Below, piece by piece: positions 46,436-55,597 of a stretch of DNA of 64,000 nucleotides (the stretch's first letter is position 1; the number at the start of each line of letters is the position of its first letter). Location: contig NZ_JARXYR010000002.1 in the NCBI RefSeq assembly GCF_029893635.1, positions 744,001-808,000 on the forward strand. The letters are read 5' to 3'. Origin of the DNA: Variovorax sp. TBS-050B. GTDB lineage: Bacteria > Pseudomonadota > Gammaproteobacteria > Burkholderiales > Burkholderiaceae_C. The translations under genes were made by a program, and so were the position numbers. The notes under the pieces were generated by a model. The model did not search any database, was not told where the DNA came from, and saw only the letters and a list, made by a program, of their open reading frames with translations.

Positions 46436-47893
46436 TCACAGCCATTTGTCGAGCGGATTGCCGGCGTTGGGCGCGCGCGGCCGCAGGCAGGGCAGGAACT
46501 CGCCCGAGCCCGGCTCGGCCTGGAACACGCCGTCCTGCCACACCACGCGGCCGCGCGACACCGTGAGGCCTGGCCAGGCGCGCAGCTTCATGCCTTCGTA
46601 GGGGGTGTAGTCGGCGTCGTGGTGCAGCATCTCGTTGGAGAGCAGCTTTTCGCGGCCCTCGGCGAACACGTCCCAGACCACGAAGTCGGCGTCGCTGCCC
46701 ACGGCGATGGTGCCCTTGCGCGGGTAAAGACCGTAGAGCCGCGCGGGGTTGGTGGCCGTGAGCTCGACGAAGCGGTGGATGTCGATGCGGCCCTTGAGCA
46801 CGCCCTCGCTCATCAGGAGCGGCAGACGCGTCTCGACGCCCGGGATGCCGTTGGGGATGCGGTCGAACGAGGCATCGTCGCCGGCCACGCGCTTGCCGTC
46901 GCTGCCGTTCATGTTGAAGGGCGCATGGTCGGACGAGAGGATGGTGAACAGCCCGCTCGACAGCCCGTTCCAGATGAACTGCTGGTTCGCCTTGTCGCGC
47001 GGCGGCGGGCTGCAGATGCAGCGCGCGCCGTGCATCGGGTCGTCGGGGTCAATGCCGAGGTCCTCGGCGCTCAGGAACAGGTACTGCGGACAGGTCTCGG
47101 CATGGATCGGCAGGCCGCGTCCGCGCGCCCAGTGGATCTGCTCGACCGCCTCGCGGCCCGAGACGTGGACGATCAGGATGGGCGTGTCGACCAGCTCCGC
47201 CAGCGCGATGGCGCGGTGCGTGGCCTCGCGCTCGACCGCCATCGGCCGCGAGCTCGCGTGGTAGCGCGGCGCGGTCAGGCCGGCATCGAGCAGCTGCTCG
47301 GTGAGCCAGGCGATGCAGTCGCTGTTCTCGGCATGGATCATGGTCATCGCGCCATGGCGCCGCGCGGTGGCGAGCACTTCGAGGATCTGCCGGTCCTCGA
47401 GCTTGAGGTCGTCGTAGGTCATGTAGACCTTGAAGGAGGTGTAGCCCTTCTCGATCAGCAGCGGCAGCTCGCGCCGGGTCACGTCGCGCGTGGCGTCGGA
47501 GACGATCAGGTGGAAGGCGTAGTCGATCACCGCCTTGCCCTCGGCGCGGCGGTGGTAGTCGTCGACCGCCTCCTGGATGCTGTGTCCCTTCTGCTGTGCC
47601 GCGAAGGGCAGCACGGTGGTGGTGCCGCCGCAGGCCGCGGAGCGCGTGCCGGAGAGAAAGTCGTCGGCGAAGCGCGAGCCGTCGCTCGTGGGCTGGTCGA
47701 AGTGGCAGTGGCCGTCGACGCCGCCGGGCGTCACCAGCCGTCCGGCGGCGTCGATCTCGCGCGCGGCGCTCGCATCGAGCCCCTGGGCAATGGCATGGAT
47801 GCGTCCGCCGCGCACGCCGATGTCGGCGATGTAGCGGTCGCCCACGGTGGCGATGTCGGCGTTGCGCAGGATCAGGTCGTAGGTGGTGCTCAT
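46436..47893 (-). CDS. hydA: Dihydropyrimidinase / D-hydantoinase
   Basis: A 485-residue cyclic amidohydrolase that opens hydantoin or dihydropyrimidine rings to N-carbamoyl amino acids. Metal ligands are in GGVDGHCHFDQPTSDG, the carboxylated Lys is in GYTSFKVYMTYDD, and further ligands are in MIHAENSD, VHVSGREA and SSDHAPFN. Substrate-loop and length match the bacterial enzymes (about 460-490). The ATG at 47893 is 11 bases after the ABC permease stop, so it is the last gene of the 50461-46436 operon. Whether the natural substrate is a hydantoin, dihydrouracil or another cyclic imide is open. Confidence 0.92.
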   Translation of the reverse strand: MSTTYDLILRNADIATVGDRYIADIGVRGGRIHAIAQGLDASAAREIDAAGRLVTPGGVDGHCHFDQPTSDGSRFADDFLSGTRSAACGGTTTVLPFAAQQKGHSIQEAVDDYHRRAEGKAVIDYAFHLIVSDATRDVTRRELPLLIEKGYTSFKVYMTYDDLKLEDRQILEVLATARRHGAMTMIHAENSDCIAWLTEQLLDAGLTAPRYHASSRPMAVEREATHRAIALAELVDTPILIVHVSGREAVEQIHWARGRGLPIHAETCPQYLFLSAEDLGIDPDDPMHGARCICSPPPRDKANQQFIWNGLSSGLFTILSSDHAPFNMNGSDGKRVAGDDASFDRIPNGIPGVETRLPLLMSEGVLKGRIDIHRFVELTATNPARLYGLYPRKGTIAVGSDADFVVWDVFAEGREKLLSNEMLHHDADYTPYEGMKLRAWPGLTVSRGRVVWQDGVFQAEPGSGEFLPCLRPRAPNAGNPLDKWL

Positions 47894-47904
47894 CTCGGCG
47901 GTCC

Positions 47905-48624
47905 TCAGCGCTGTTCGAGCGCGGGTTCGGCAGTCACGGGGGCCGCGGCAGCGTCGCCGTGGGCGCGGCCGTAGTGGCGCTCGATGCGGCGCTGGATGAA
48001 GTCCCACGCCGTGGTCATCAGCAGATAGTAGATGGCCGCGACGATGAACAGCTCCAGCACCATGAACTTCTCCTGGATCAGCACCTGCGTGCGCCGCAGC
48101 AGCTCTTCCATCGAGATCACGGAGGTGATCGACGTGGTCTTGAGCAGTCCGTTGATGCTGTTGCCGAGCGTGGGCACGATCAGCCGCATCGCCTGCGGCA
48201 TGACGATGTAGCGCATGGTCTGCGCGCTGCTGAAGCCGACCGCGCGCGCGGCGTTCGTCTGCCCCGCCGGGACCGACTGGATGCCGCCGCGCACGATCTC
48301 CGCGAGGTAGGCGGCCTCGTTGAGGACCAGGCCCAGCAGCGCCGACTCGATCACCGACAGCTTGAGCCCGAGTTGCGGCAGGCCCGTGTAGATGATGATC
48401 AGCTGCACCAGGAGCGGCGTGCCGCGGAACACCCAGATGTAGAAGTGCGCCGGCGCCGCCAGCCATCGGCGGCTCGACAGGCGCGCGAGCGCCAGCGCGA
48501 AGCCGACCACGAGCCCGCCCGCGATGGCCGCGAGCGTGAGCCACAGCGTGGTCACCGCGCCGCTGAGCAGGTACGGATTGAACAGGTAGTCGACGAATCC
48601 CGACCAGCTCCAGCCTTGTCCCAT
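47905..48624 (-). CDS. Amino-acid ABC transporter permease (HisM/GlnP family)
   Basis: A 239-residue inner-membrane permease with about five helices. The EAA-type cytoplasmic loop ARAVGFSSAQTMRYIVMPQAM, near the middle, contacts the ATPase. EAAYLAEIVRGGIQSVPAGQ is the polar-amino-acid permease signature. Only one permease gene is present, so it likely works as a homodimer. Its binding protein is upstream on the same strand, while the only nearby ATPase is on the other strand at 54806-55540. Confidence 0.9.
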   Translation of the reverse strand: MGQGWSWSGFVDYLFNPYLLSGAVTTLWLTLAAIAGGLVVGFALALARLSSRRWLAAPAHFYIWVFRGTPLLVQLIIIYTGLPQLGLKLSVIESALLGLVLNEAAYLAEIVRGGIQSVPAGQTNAARAVGFSSAQTMRYIVMPQAMRLIVPTLGNSINGLLKTTSITSVISMEELLRRTQVLIQEKFMVLELFIVAAIYYLLMTTAWDFIQRRIERHYGRAHGDAAAAPVTAEPALEQR

Positions 48625-48661
48625 GAGCGTTCCTTCGTTGCGTGACGGCCCGGGCCGGTGC

Positions 48662-49492
48662 TCAGCCCGCGGGGCCCTTGACGGCCACGGCGCCCTCGAC
48701 GGCCTTGACGCCGTACTGGTCGAACAGCTTCTGGAAGCTGCCGTCGGCCTTCATGTCGTTCATGACCTTGGCCATGGCGGCGGCGAGGTCCTTGTTGCGC
48801 GTGGCCAGCGCCACCGGCGTCGGAAACAGGCCGTGCAGCACGCGCTCGAAGTCGCCGCGCTTCTGGTATTCGGCACCGGTCGAATCGATCGACAGCGCCA
48901 CCTCGACCTGCCCCGCGCGCAGCGCCTGGAAGGCCATCGCGAAGTTCTCGAAGGTGCGGATGTTCATGCCCTTCATGCCCTTGTCGGTCAGCTGCTTGTC
49001 GAGTTCGCGCGCCTTGCGCTCCTCGAAGCCGCCGAGCTCGACGCCGATGCTCTTGCCTGAGAGGTCGTCCACCTTGGCGATCTTCAGCGGGTTGCCCTTG
49101 GCGGTGCTGATGCTGATCGCCTGGTCTTCGTAGATCAGCATCTGCATCAGCTTCGCGCGCTCGTCGGTGTAGAAGATGCCGGTGTTGATCACGTCCCAAC
49201 GCCCGGCCTGCAGGCCCGGGATCATGGCCGAGAACTCGATGCGCACGTACTCGGGCGTCAGGCACAGGCGCTTGGCGATCTCCTCGCCGAGCTGGACGCG
49301 CATGCCCTTGAGCGTGCCGGACTGGTCGACGAACTGCATCGGCGGCAGCGTCGGGTTGACCGACATGATCAGCGCGCCCTTCTTGACGAGGGCCGAATCG
49401 GGCACCGGCGACTTGCAGGCCTGCGCATGGGCGATGCCCGCGCCGAAGACGAAGAGTGCCGTGGCCGATGCGAGAGCGGGAAGCAGTTTCAT
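48662..49492 (-). CDS. Amino-acid ABC transporter substrate-binding protein
   Basis: A 276-residue periplasmic protein of the polar-amino-acid (SBP_bac_3) type. The signal peptide is LLPALASATALFVFGAGIAHA. The mature part has NPTLPPMQFVDQSGTLKGM, then a typical FSAMIPGLQAGRWDVINTG stretch and a lobe-2 DLSGKSIGVELGG. AAGGA lies upstream of the ATG at 49492. It is in one operon with the DapA-family gene before and the permease after. The ligand is probably an amino-acid derivative that the island breaks down. Confidence 0.9.
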   Translation of the reverse strand: MKLLPALASATALFVFGAGIAHAQACKSPVPDSALVKKGALIMSVNPTLPPMQFVDQSGTLKGMRVQLGEEIAKRLCLTPEYVRIEFSAMIPGLQAGRWDVINTGIFYTDERAKLMQMLIYEDQAISISTAKGNPLKIAKVDDLSGKSIGVELGGFEERKARELDKQLTDKGMKGMNIRTFENFAMAFQALRAGQVEVALSIDSTGAEYQKRGDFERVLHGLFPTPVALATRNKDLAAAMAKVMNDMKADGSFQKLFDQYGVKAVEGAVAVKGPAG

Positions 49493-49564
49493 GGTGAGGT
49501 CCTTCGGGTGTGAACGGGACAGCAAAGTGGGAAAACGAAAGAAAGGGAGCGAAGGCGCCGCGGC

Positions 49565-50461
49565 TCAGGCGCGGATCGAGTCGAGCAGTTCGAGCCGCGC
49601 GAGCTCGCGCCGCAGCTCGGCCGCATCGGCGTCCGGCAGCGGCAGGCGCGGGGCGCGCGGCTGGCCCACGGGCAGCCCCATCATCGTGAGCCCCTGCTTC
49701 GAGGCCGCCACGTAGCGGTGACCGCCGACCCAACGCACGATCGGCAGCATTTCCTTGTAGAGCGCGAGCGCCGCGGGCATGTCGCGCTCGTCGGCCACCA
49801 GTTCGAACAGCCGCGCCGACATCTTCGGAATCAGGTTCGAGCACACGGCCACCCAGCCCTGCGCGCCGAGCCAGAACGACTCGTAGCCCAGGATGCCGGC
49901 GAACACCGTCATGCGGTCGCCGCACAGTTCGATGATGTCGCGCACGCGCGTGACCTCGAGCGTGGACTCCTTGATGTAGCGGCAGTTGTCGATGCGCGAG
50001 AGCCGCGCCACGAGTTCGGGCTTCAGGTCGACGTTGGCGGTGGCGGGGTTGTTGTAGACCATGATCGGAATGCCGATCGCCTCGCCCACCTTGCGGTAGT
50101 GCGCGAACAGTTCGTCGTCGGTGGGCGTGCTGTAGAAGGGCGGGATGATCATCACGCCGTCGGCGCCCATGGTCTCGGCTTCGCGGCTCAGTCGCACGCA
50201 TTCGTCCGTCCACTCCGCGCCCGTGCCGATCAGCACCGGCACGCGTTTTGCTGCAGTGCTCACGCAGGTTTCGATCACCAACTGCCGCTCCTCGGGCGTC
50301 AGCGACAGGAATTCACCGGTGCTCCCCAGCGGGATCAGACCGTGGATGCCCTGCTCGATCTGCCAGTCGACCAGCTTCTTCAGGGCCGGCACATCGACCT
50401 GCCGGCCGTCGGCGGTCATGGGGGTGATGAGCACCGTGTAGGTGCCTCGAAAGGCTGTCAT
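49565..50461 (-). CDS. DapA-family (dihydrodipicolinate synthase-like) lyase/aldolase
   Basis: A 298-residue TIM-barrel class I aldolase superfamily member. The Schiff-base Lys is in YIKES and the catalytic Tyr in VYNNPATAN; GSTGEFLSLTPEER is the pyruvate-site loop. The context is catabolic, so lysine-pathway DapA is unlikely. In hydroxyproline catabolism a DapA relative deaminates pyrroline-hydroxycarboxylate formed by an Fe-S/FAD oxidase like the one encoded divergently; that is one plausible role. Other keto-acid lyase roles remain. The ATG at 50461 faces the operator region and begins the leftward operon. Confidence 0.85.
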   Translation of the reverse strand: MTAFRGTYTVLITPMTADGRQVDVPALKKLVDWQIEQGIHGLIPLGSTGEFLSLTPEERQLVIETCVSTAAKRVPVLIGTGAEWTDECVRLSREAETMGADGVMIIPPFYSTPTDDELFAHYRKVGEAIGIPIMVYNNPATANVDLKPELVARLSRIDNCRYIKESTLEVTRVRDIIELCGDRMTVFAGILGYESFWLGAQGWVAVCSNLIPKMSARLFELVADERDMPAALALYKEMLPIVRWVGGHRYVAASKQGLTMMGLPVGQPRAPRLPLPDADAAELRRELARLELLDSIRA

Positions 50462-50492
50462 GGGGCAAATCCTCGAAAAACGGGACGAAGCG

Positions 50493-50521
50493 GTATATGT
50501 ATACGTGCAGTATACGTATAC
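50493..50521. promoter_or_regulatory. Two GTATAC palindromes, probable GntR operators
   Basis: GTATATGTATAC (50493-50504) and the perfect palindrome GTATACGTATAC (50510-50521) are centred 17 bases apart, in the 101-base gap between divergent operons. GTATAC-type palindromes are usual for FCD-family GntR regulators, one of which is encoded at 45679-46365. Confidence 0.7.
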
Positions 50522-50562
50522 AATGAACGCCGTCAATCCGGTTTTCGTTTTTGCCCCTTTTC

Positions 50563-53520
50563 ATGCGCGCCAGACTGAACCACCCCGCCATCGCCCCGGC
50601 CGGGCGCCCCGTGCGCTTCTGGTACGACGGCCAACCCATCGAGGGCCTGGAGGGGGAAACCATTGCCGCGGCGCTCGCCGCGAGCGGCGTCAAAGCGCTG
50701 CGCCACACGCGTGGCGGCGAACGCCGGGGTCTTTATTGCGGCATGGGTGCCTGCTTCGACTGCCTCGTGACCGTGGACGGCCGCGCGAGCCAGCGCGCCT
50801 GCCTGACGAAAGTCGCCGACGGCCAGCAGGTGCGCTCCGCGATGCCGGCCGGCGCCGCCGGCGATCCACTGCATCCGCTCGCGCCCGAGCCCGCGGCCGA
50901 GCCCCTGCGCCGCGACGTCGACCTGCTGGTGGTGGGTGCGGGCCCGGCCGGGCTCTCGGCGGCGCTGGCCGCGCGGCGCGCCGGCGCGGGGGTGCTGGTG
51001 CTGGACGAACGGCTGCAGTCCGGCGGCCAGTTCTACAAGCCGCTCGCGCCCTCGCAACGGGCCGCCACGCCGGCCGACCGCCAGTTCGCCGACGGGCTCG
51101 CGCTCGAACGCGCGGTGCGCGACGCGGGCGTCGAGATCGCGCAGGGCGCGCAGGTCTGGGCCGCCTTCTCGCCGCGCGAGGTGGCGGCGATCGTCGAAGG
51201 CCGCGCCGCCGTCATCGGCTGCCGGCAACTGGTGATCGCACCCGGCGCCTACGAACGCCCCGTGCCTTTCCCGGGCTGGACGCTGCCCGGCGTGATGACC
51301 ACCGGCGCCGGCCAGACGCTGGCACGTGCCTACCGGGTCGCGCCCGGCCGGCAGATCGTGGTCGCGGGCAACGGGCCACTGAACCTTCAGCTCGCCGCAG
51401 AACTGCTCGCGGGCGGCGCCGAGGTGGTGGCCGTGCTCGAATCGGCCGCGCGCCCTTCGCCCCGCCACTGGCGCGAACTGCTCGCCGCCGCGCGCACCGC
51501 CCCCGACCTGCTGCGCGACGGCTGGCGCTACCTGCGGCAATTGCGCGCGCACGGCGTCCCCCTGCTGTGGGAACACGCCGTCATCGCCGCCGAGGGCGAA
51601 GCCGATGCCGCCGGCGGCCTGCGCGCGGTGCAGGTGGCGCGCATCGACGCGCAGGGCCAGGCGGTGCCCGGAAGCCAGCGCCGCCTCGAAGCCGACACGC
51701 TGTGCCTGGGCTACGGCTTCATCCCTTCGACCGAACTCGCGCGCATGCTCGGTTGCGCGCACCGGGTGGCGCCGCGCCATCTGGGCTATCTCGCCACCGT
51801 GACGCAGGAAGACGGCGCCACCAGCGTGCCCGGCGTCTACGTGGTGGGCGACGGCGCCGACCTGGGCGGCTCGCGCGTGGCGCTGGCGCGCGGCACGCTG
51901 GCCGGCACCGCCGCGGCACGCCAACTCGGGCTGCAGGCGGCCGAGCCCGCCGAGACACGCCGGCAACTTCACCGCGCCGAATGCTTTCAGCAGGCGCTGT
52001 GGTCGCTCTACGCGCCGCCGCCCGTCACGCTGGCCGCGGTGTCCGACGACACGCTGCTGTGCCGCTGCGAGGAGATCAGCTTCGGCTCGGTGCGCGAACA
52101 GATCCGCGCCGGTGCCGACACGCTGGCCGCGCTCAAGCGCAACACGCGGCTCGGCATGGGCCGCTGCCAGGCGCGCTACTGCGCCGCGACCGCGGGCCGG
52201 CTGGTGGCCGAGCTCACGGGCCGGCCACCCGCGGCCGAGCAGTACTTCGCGCCGCGCCCGCCGGCCAAGCCGGTGCCCGCGGGCGCGCTCGGCTTCGAGA
52301 AGCCCGAATGGGGCGGCCACAAGCCGGCCATCACGCCCAACCTCGCGCGGCCCGTGGGGCAGGCGCCGTTCGAGACGCTGCAGACCGACGTGCTGGTGAT
52401 CGGCGCCGGCGTGCTCGGCGCCTGCCTCGGCTACTACCTTTCGAAGGCCGGCCAGGACGTGACGGTGGTCGACCGCGACGACGTCAACCTGCAGGCCTCC
52501 GGTGCCAACGCCGGCAGCCTGCATGTGCAACTGCTCTCGTTCGACTTCGGCGCCAAGGCACAGGAAGGCGGCGGGCCGGCCGCGGCCACGCTGCCGCTCG
52601 GGCCGATGTCGGTGCGCCTGTGGCAGGAGATCGAGGCCGACTGCGGCGAGGACCTGGAAATCAAGATCACCGGCGGCCTGATGGTCGCCGACAGCGAAGC
52701 CGGCATGCGCTTTCTCGAGAGCAAGGCCGCGCTCGAACGCAGCCACGGCATCGAGGCGCAGGTGATCGACGGCACCGAGCTGCGGCGGCTCTCGCCCGCG
52801 CTCTCGGACAAGCTGCTGGGCGCCGAGCTCTGCCCGATGGAGGGCAAGATCAACCCGCTGCGCGCCACCTACGCCGTCGCGCGCCGCGCGCAGGCCCAGG
52901 GCGCGCGCATGCTGCGCGGCTGCGACGTGCAGGCGATCGAGGCGCTGCCGGGCGACGGCGCCGGCTACCTCGTGCGCACCTCGCGCGGCACCATCGGTGC
53001 GGGCTGCATCGTCAATGCGAGCGGCGCCTGGTCGAGCACCATCGGCCGCATGCTCGGCGTGGCCATCCCCGTGAAGGGCGCGCCGCTGCAGATGATCGTG
53101 ACCGAGCCGGCGCCACCGCTGGTGAACCACCTCGTCGCGCATGCCGACCGGCACCTGAGCCTCAAGCAGGCCGCGAGCGGCGGGCTCATCATCGGCGGCG
53201 GCTGGACCGCCGCCTTTTCCGAGGACATGCGCCTGAACCGCGCCGTGCGCGAGAGCATCGAGGGCAACCTCTGGGTCGCGCGCCATGTGCTGCCCGCCGT
53301 CGGCGGCCTGCACGTGGTGCGCTGCTGGGCCGGCATGAACGTGAACATCGACGGCGCGCCCATCCTCGGCGAAGTGCCGGGCCGCCCCGGCTTCTTCAAC
53401 GCCGTCACCTCCAACGGCTACACGCTCGCGCCCATCGCCGCGCGGACCGTCGCCGATCTCGTGGTGCACGGCCGCACGGGCATCGACATCACGCCCTTCC
53501 GCATCGACCGATTCCTCTGA
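50563..53520 (+). CDS. Three-part fused FAD/Fe-S amino-acid-type oxidoreductase (HcnABC / opine-oxidase subunits in one chain)
   Basis: A 985-residue flavoprotein. Residues 15-100 are a 2Fe-2S domain with Cys59, 64, 67 and 80. Residues 120-480 are an FAD/NAD pyridine-nucleotide-type domain (VVGAGPAGLSAA near 122). Residues 495-545 are a BFD-like 2Fe-2S domain with Cys500, 502, 535 and 540. Residues 610-985 are a DAO-type FAD domain (VLVIGAGVLGA, then SGANAGSLH). In opine oxidases, HCN synthase and dye-linked D-proline/hydroxyproline dehydrogenases these occur as three proteins; here they are in one. It should oxidise a secondary or D-amino acid and pass electrons to the membrane. ATG 50563 is preferred to TTG 50551. 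Confidence 0.9.
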   Translation: MRARLNHPAIAPAGRPVRFWYDGQPIEGLEGETIAAALAASGVKALRHTRGGERRGLYCGMGACFDCLVTVDGRASQRACLTKVADGQQVRSAMPAGAAGDPLHPLAPEPAAEPLRRDVDLLVVGAGPAGLSAALAARRAGAGVLVLDERLQSGGQFYKPLAPSQRAATPADRQFADGLALERAVRDAGVEIAQGAQVWAAFSPREVAAIVEGRAAVIGCRQLVIAPGAYERPVPFPGWTLPGVMTTGAGQTLARAYRVAPGRQIVVAGNGPLNLQLAAELLAGGAEVVAVLESAARPSPRHWRELLAAARTAPDLLRDGWRYLRQLRAHGVPLLWEHAVIAAEGEADAAGGLRAVQVARIDAQGQAVPGSQRRLEADTLCLGYGFIPSTELARMLGCAHRVAPRHLGYLATVTQEDGATSVPGVYVVGDGADLGGSRVALARGTLAGTAAARQLGLQAAEPAETRRQLHRAECFQQALWSLYAPPPVTLAAVSDDTLLCRCEEISFGSVREQIRAGADTLAALKRNTRLGMGRCQARYCAATAGRLVAELTGRPPAAEQYFAPRPPAKPVPAGALGFEKPEWGGHKPAITPNLARPVGQAPFETLQTDVLVIGAGVLGACLGYYLSKAGQDVTVVDRDDVNLQASGANAGSLHVQLLSFDFGAKAQEGGGPAAATLPLGPMSVRLWQEIEADCGEDLEIKITGGLMVADSEAGMRFLESKAALERSHGIEAQVIDGTELRRLSPALSDKLLGAELCPMEGKINPLRATYAVARRAQAQGARMLRGCDVQAIEALPGDGAGYLVRTSRGTIGAGCIVNASGAWSSTIGRMLGVAIPVKGAPLQMIVTEPAPPLVNHLVAHADRHLSLKQAASGGLIIGGGWTAAFSEDMRLNRAVRESIEGNLWVARHVLPAVGGLHVVRCWAGMNVNIDGAPILGEVPGRPGFFNAVTSNGYTLAPIAARTVADLVVHGRTGIDITPFRIDRFL

Positions 53521-53534
53521 CCTTCATCACCGCC

Positions 53535-54809
53535 ATGACCGACACAGCCCTCGCGCGCGGCACGCTGCGCGACTTCATCGACACCCACTTCGACGAGCAG
53601 GTGCGCACCCTCGCCGAACTGGTGCGCTGCCCCTCCGACAACCCGCCCGGCGACTGCGCGCCGCATGCCGAACTCTCGGCGCGCCTGCTCGAAGCAATGG
53701 GCTTCGAGGTCGAGCGCCATGCGGTGCCGGCCGAATTCGCCGCCGCGCACGGCATGCGCAGCGTCACCAACCTGATCGTGCGCGTGCGCTTCGGCGACGG
53801 CGGCCCCGTGGTGGCGCTCAATGCGCATGGCGACGTGGTGCCGCCCGGCGCCGGCTGGAGCGTCGATCCCTACGGCGGCGAAGTGCGCGACGGCTGGCTC
53901 TACGGCCGCGGCGCCGCGGTGTCGAAGTCCGACTTCACGACCTACGCCTTCGCGCTGCGCGCCCTGCGGCACCTGGCCGCCTCGGGCACGCCGCTCGCGG
54001 GTGCGGTCGAGCTGCACCTGACCTATGACGAGGAGACGGGCGGCATGGCCGGTCCGGGCTGGATTCTTTCGCAGGGCCTGAGCCGGCCCGACTTCGTGCT
54101 CTCGGCCGCGTTCTCGCACCACGTGGTGGTGGCGCACAACGGCTGCCTGCACTTGGAAGTGACCGTGCGCGGCACCTCCGCGCACGCCGCCCGGCCCGAC
54201 ACCGGCCACGACGCGATCGAGGCCGCGGCCACGCTGCTGCCCGCGCTCTACCGCTACCGCGACGGCCTTGCGGACCGGCCCTCGCGCACGCCCGGCATCA
54301 CCCATCCCACGATGGTGGTCGGGCTGATCGAAGGCGGCATCAACACCAACGTGGTCGCCGACAAGCTGAGCCTGCGCATCGACCGCCGCATCGTGCCCGA
54401 GGAATCGCCCGAGGCGGTCGAGGCCGAGCTGCGCGAGGTCATCGCATCCGCCTGCCGCGCCCTGCCGGGCATCTCGGTCGAGACGCGCCGCATCCTGCTC
54501 GCCCGCCCCTTCGCGCCCGCCCCCGGCGCCGACGCATTCGCCGCGCTGGTCTGCCGGGAGGCGAGCGAGGTCATGGGCAAGCCCGTGACGCCGATCGGCG
54601 TGCCGCTCTACACCGATGCGCGGCTCTACAGCGAGGCCGGCATCCCGACCGTGATGTACGGCGCCGGGCCCGAGTCGCTGCTCGAGGCCAACGGCCACCG
54701 CGCCGACGAGCGCGTGCCGCTCGACGAACTGCGCCGCGCCACCTGGGTGGTGGCCAACGTCCTGCACCAGCTGCTGACGCGCGACACCGCCCAGGAGGCC
54801 CGCCCATGA
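53535..54809 (+). CDS. M20-family metallohydrolase (ArgE/DapE/CPG2 type)
   Basis: A 424-residue dinuclear zinc amidohydrolase. Ligand motifs are [12 protein letters not shown] (His), [12 protein letters not shown] (bridging Asp) and the general-base TYDEETGG. The dimerisation insert runs about 185-300 and includes [15 protein letters not shown]. It cleaves an N-acyl, N-carbamoyl or peptide bond; given the hydantoinase, an N-carbamoyl-amino-acid hydrolase role is attractive, but most known carbamoylases are a different M20 branch (AllC/HyuC). It lies 14 bases after the oxidoreductase, and its stop overlaps the ABC ATPase start (ATGA). Confidence 0.88.
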   Translation: MTDTALARGTLRDFIDTHFDEQVRTLAELVRCPSDNPPGDCAPHAELSARLLEAMGFEVERHAVPAEFAAAHGMRSVTNLIVRVRFGDGGPVVALNAHGDVVPPGAGWSVDPYGGEVRDGWLYGRGAAVSKSDFTTYAFALRALRHLAASGTPLAGAVELHLTYDEETGGMAGPGWILSQGLSRPDFVLSAAFSHHVVVAHNGCLHLEVTVRGTSAHAARPDTGHDAIEAAATLLPALYRYRDGLADRPSRTPGITHPTMVVGLIEGGINTNVVADKLSLRIDRRIVPEESPEAVEAELREVIASACRALPGISVETRRILLARPFAPAPGADAFAALVCREASEVMGKPVTPIGVPLYTDARLYSEAGIPTVMYGAGPESLLEANGHRADERVPLDELRRATWVVANVLHQLLTRDTAQEARP

Positions 54810-55540
54810 TCGAGATCAGCCACGTCGACAAGCACTACGGCGCCTTCCAGGTGCTGACCGACTGCAGCACCGAGGTCCGCAAGGGCGAGGTGGTCGTGGT
54901 CTGCGGCCCCTCGGGCTCGGGTAAGTCCACGCTCATCAAGTGCGTCAATGCGCTGGAGCCGTTCCAGCGCGGGCGCATCACCGTCGACGGCGTCTCGGTC
55001 GGCGATCCCAAGACCGACCTCAACCGGCTGCGCGCCCGCGTCGGCATGGTGTTCCAGCATTTCGAGCTGTTTCCGCATCTCTCGATCGAGGAGAACCTCT
55101 CGATCGCGCAGCGCAAGGTGCTCGGCCGCGGCGCCGACGAGGCGCGCGCCACCTCGATGGCGCTGCTGCAGCGTGTCGGCATGCGCAGCCATGCGCACAA
55201 GTACCCGAGCCAGCTTTCGGGCGGCCAGCAGCAGCGCGTGGCGATCGCCCGCGCGCTCGCGATGAACCCGGTCGCGATGCTGTTCGACGAGCCCACCTCG
55301 GCGCTCGACCCCGAGATGGTCAACGAGGTGCTCGACGTCATGGTCGAGCTGGCCCGCGAAGGCATGACGATGATGTGCGTGACGCACGAGATGGGCTTCG
55401 CGCGCCAGGTCGCGCACCGCGTCATCTTCATGGACCGCGGCCGCATCGTGGAGGACTGCGCGAAGGAGGAGTTCTTCGGCAACCCGGGCGGGCGCCCGGA
55501 GCGGGCGCAGCAGTTCCTGTCGAAGATCCTCACGCATTGA
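54806..55540 (+). CDS. Amino-acid ABC transporter ATP-binding protein
   Basis: A 244-residue importer ATPase of the GlnQ/HisP group. Walker A is GPSGSGKST at about 34-42, the signature is [16 protein letters not shown], Walker B is [15 protein letters not shown] and the switch His is in [12 protein letters not shown]. It starts within the M20 gene stop and ends its operon. The matching permease and binding protein are on the other strand of the same divergent promoter, so the transporter would be assembled from two operons under one operator set. It lies 57 bases before prfC. Confidence 0.93.
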   Translation: MIEISHVDKHYGAFQVLTDCSTEVRKGEVVVVCGPSGSGKSTLIKCVNALEPFQRGRITVDGVSVGDPKTDLNRLRARVGMVFQHFELFPHLSIEENLSIAQRKVLGRGADEARATSMALLQRVGMRSHAHKYPSQLSGGQQQRVAIARALAMNPVAMLFDEPTSALDPEMVNEVLDVMVELAREGMTMMCVTHEMGFARQVAHRVIFMDRGRIVEDCAKEEFFGNPGGRPERAQQFLSKILTH

Positions 55541-55597
55541 CCCGGGCTGCGGCGCTGCGGGGGGCGCTCTTTTAAAATCGCGCATTGTCCCCGCCGA

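Noticed and set aside
49565..50461. Annotation as biosynthetic dapA
   Set aside because: Its place in a GntR-controlled catabolic operon argues for another reaction of the family.
50533..53469. 978-codon minus-strand frame opposite the fused oxidoreductase
   Set aside because: Same compositional artefact; the plus-strand frame has four complete cofactor domains.
50563..53520. Calling the fused enzyme a hydrogen cyanide synthase
   Set aside because: HcnABC shares its folds with opine and D-amino-acid oxidases; nothing in the sequence or neighbours points to glycine or cyanide.
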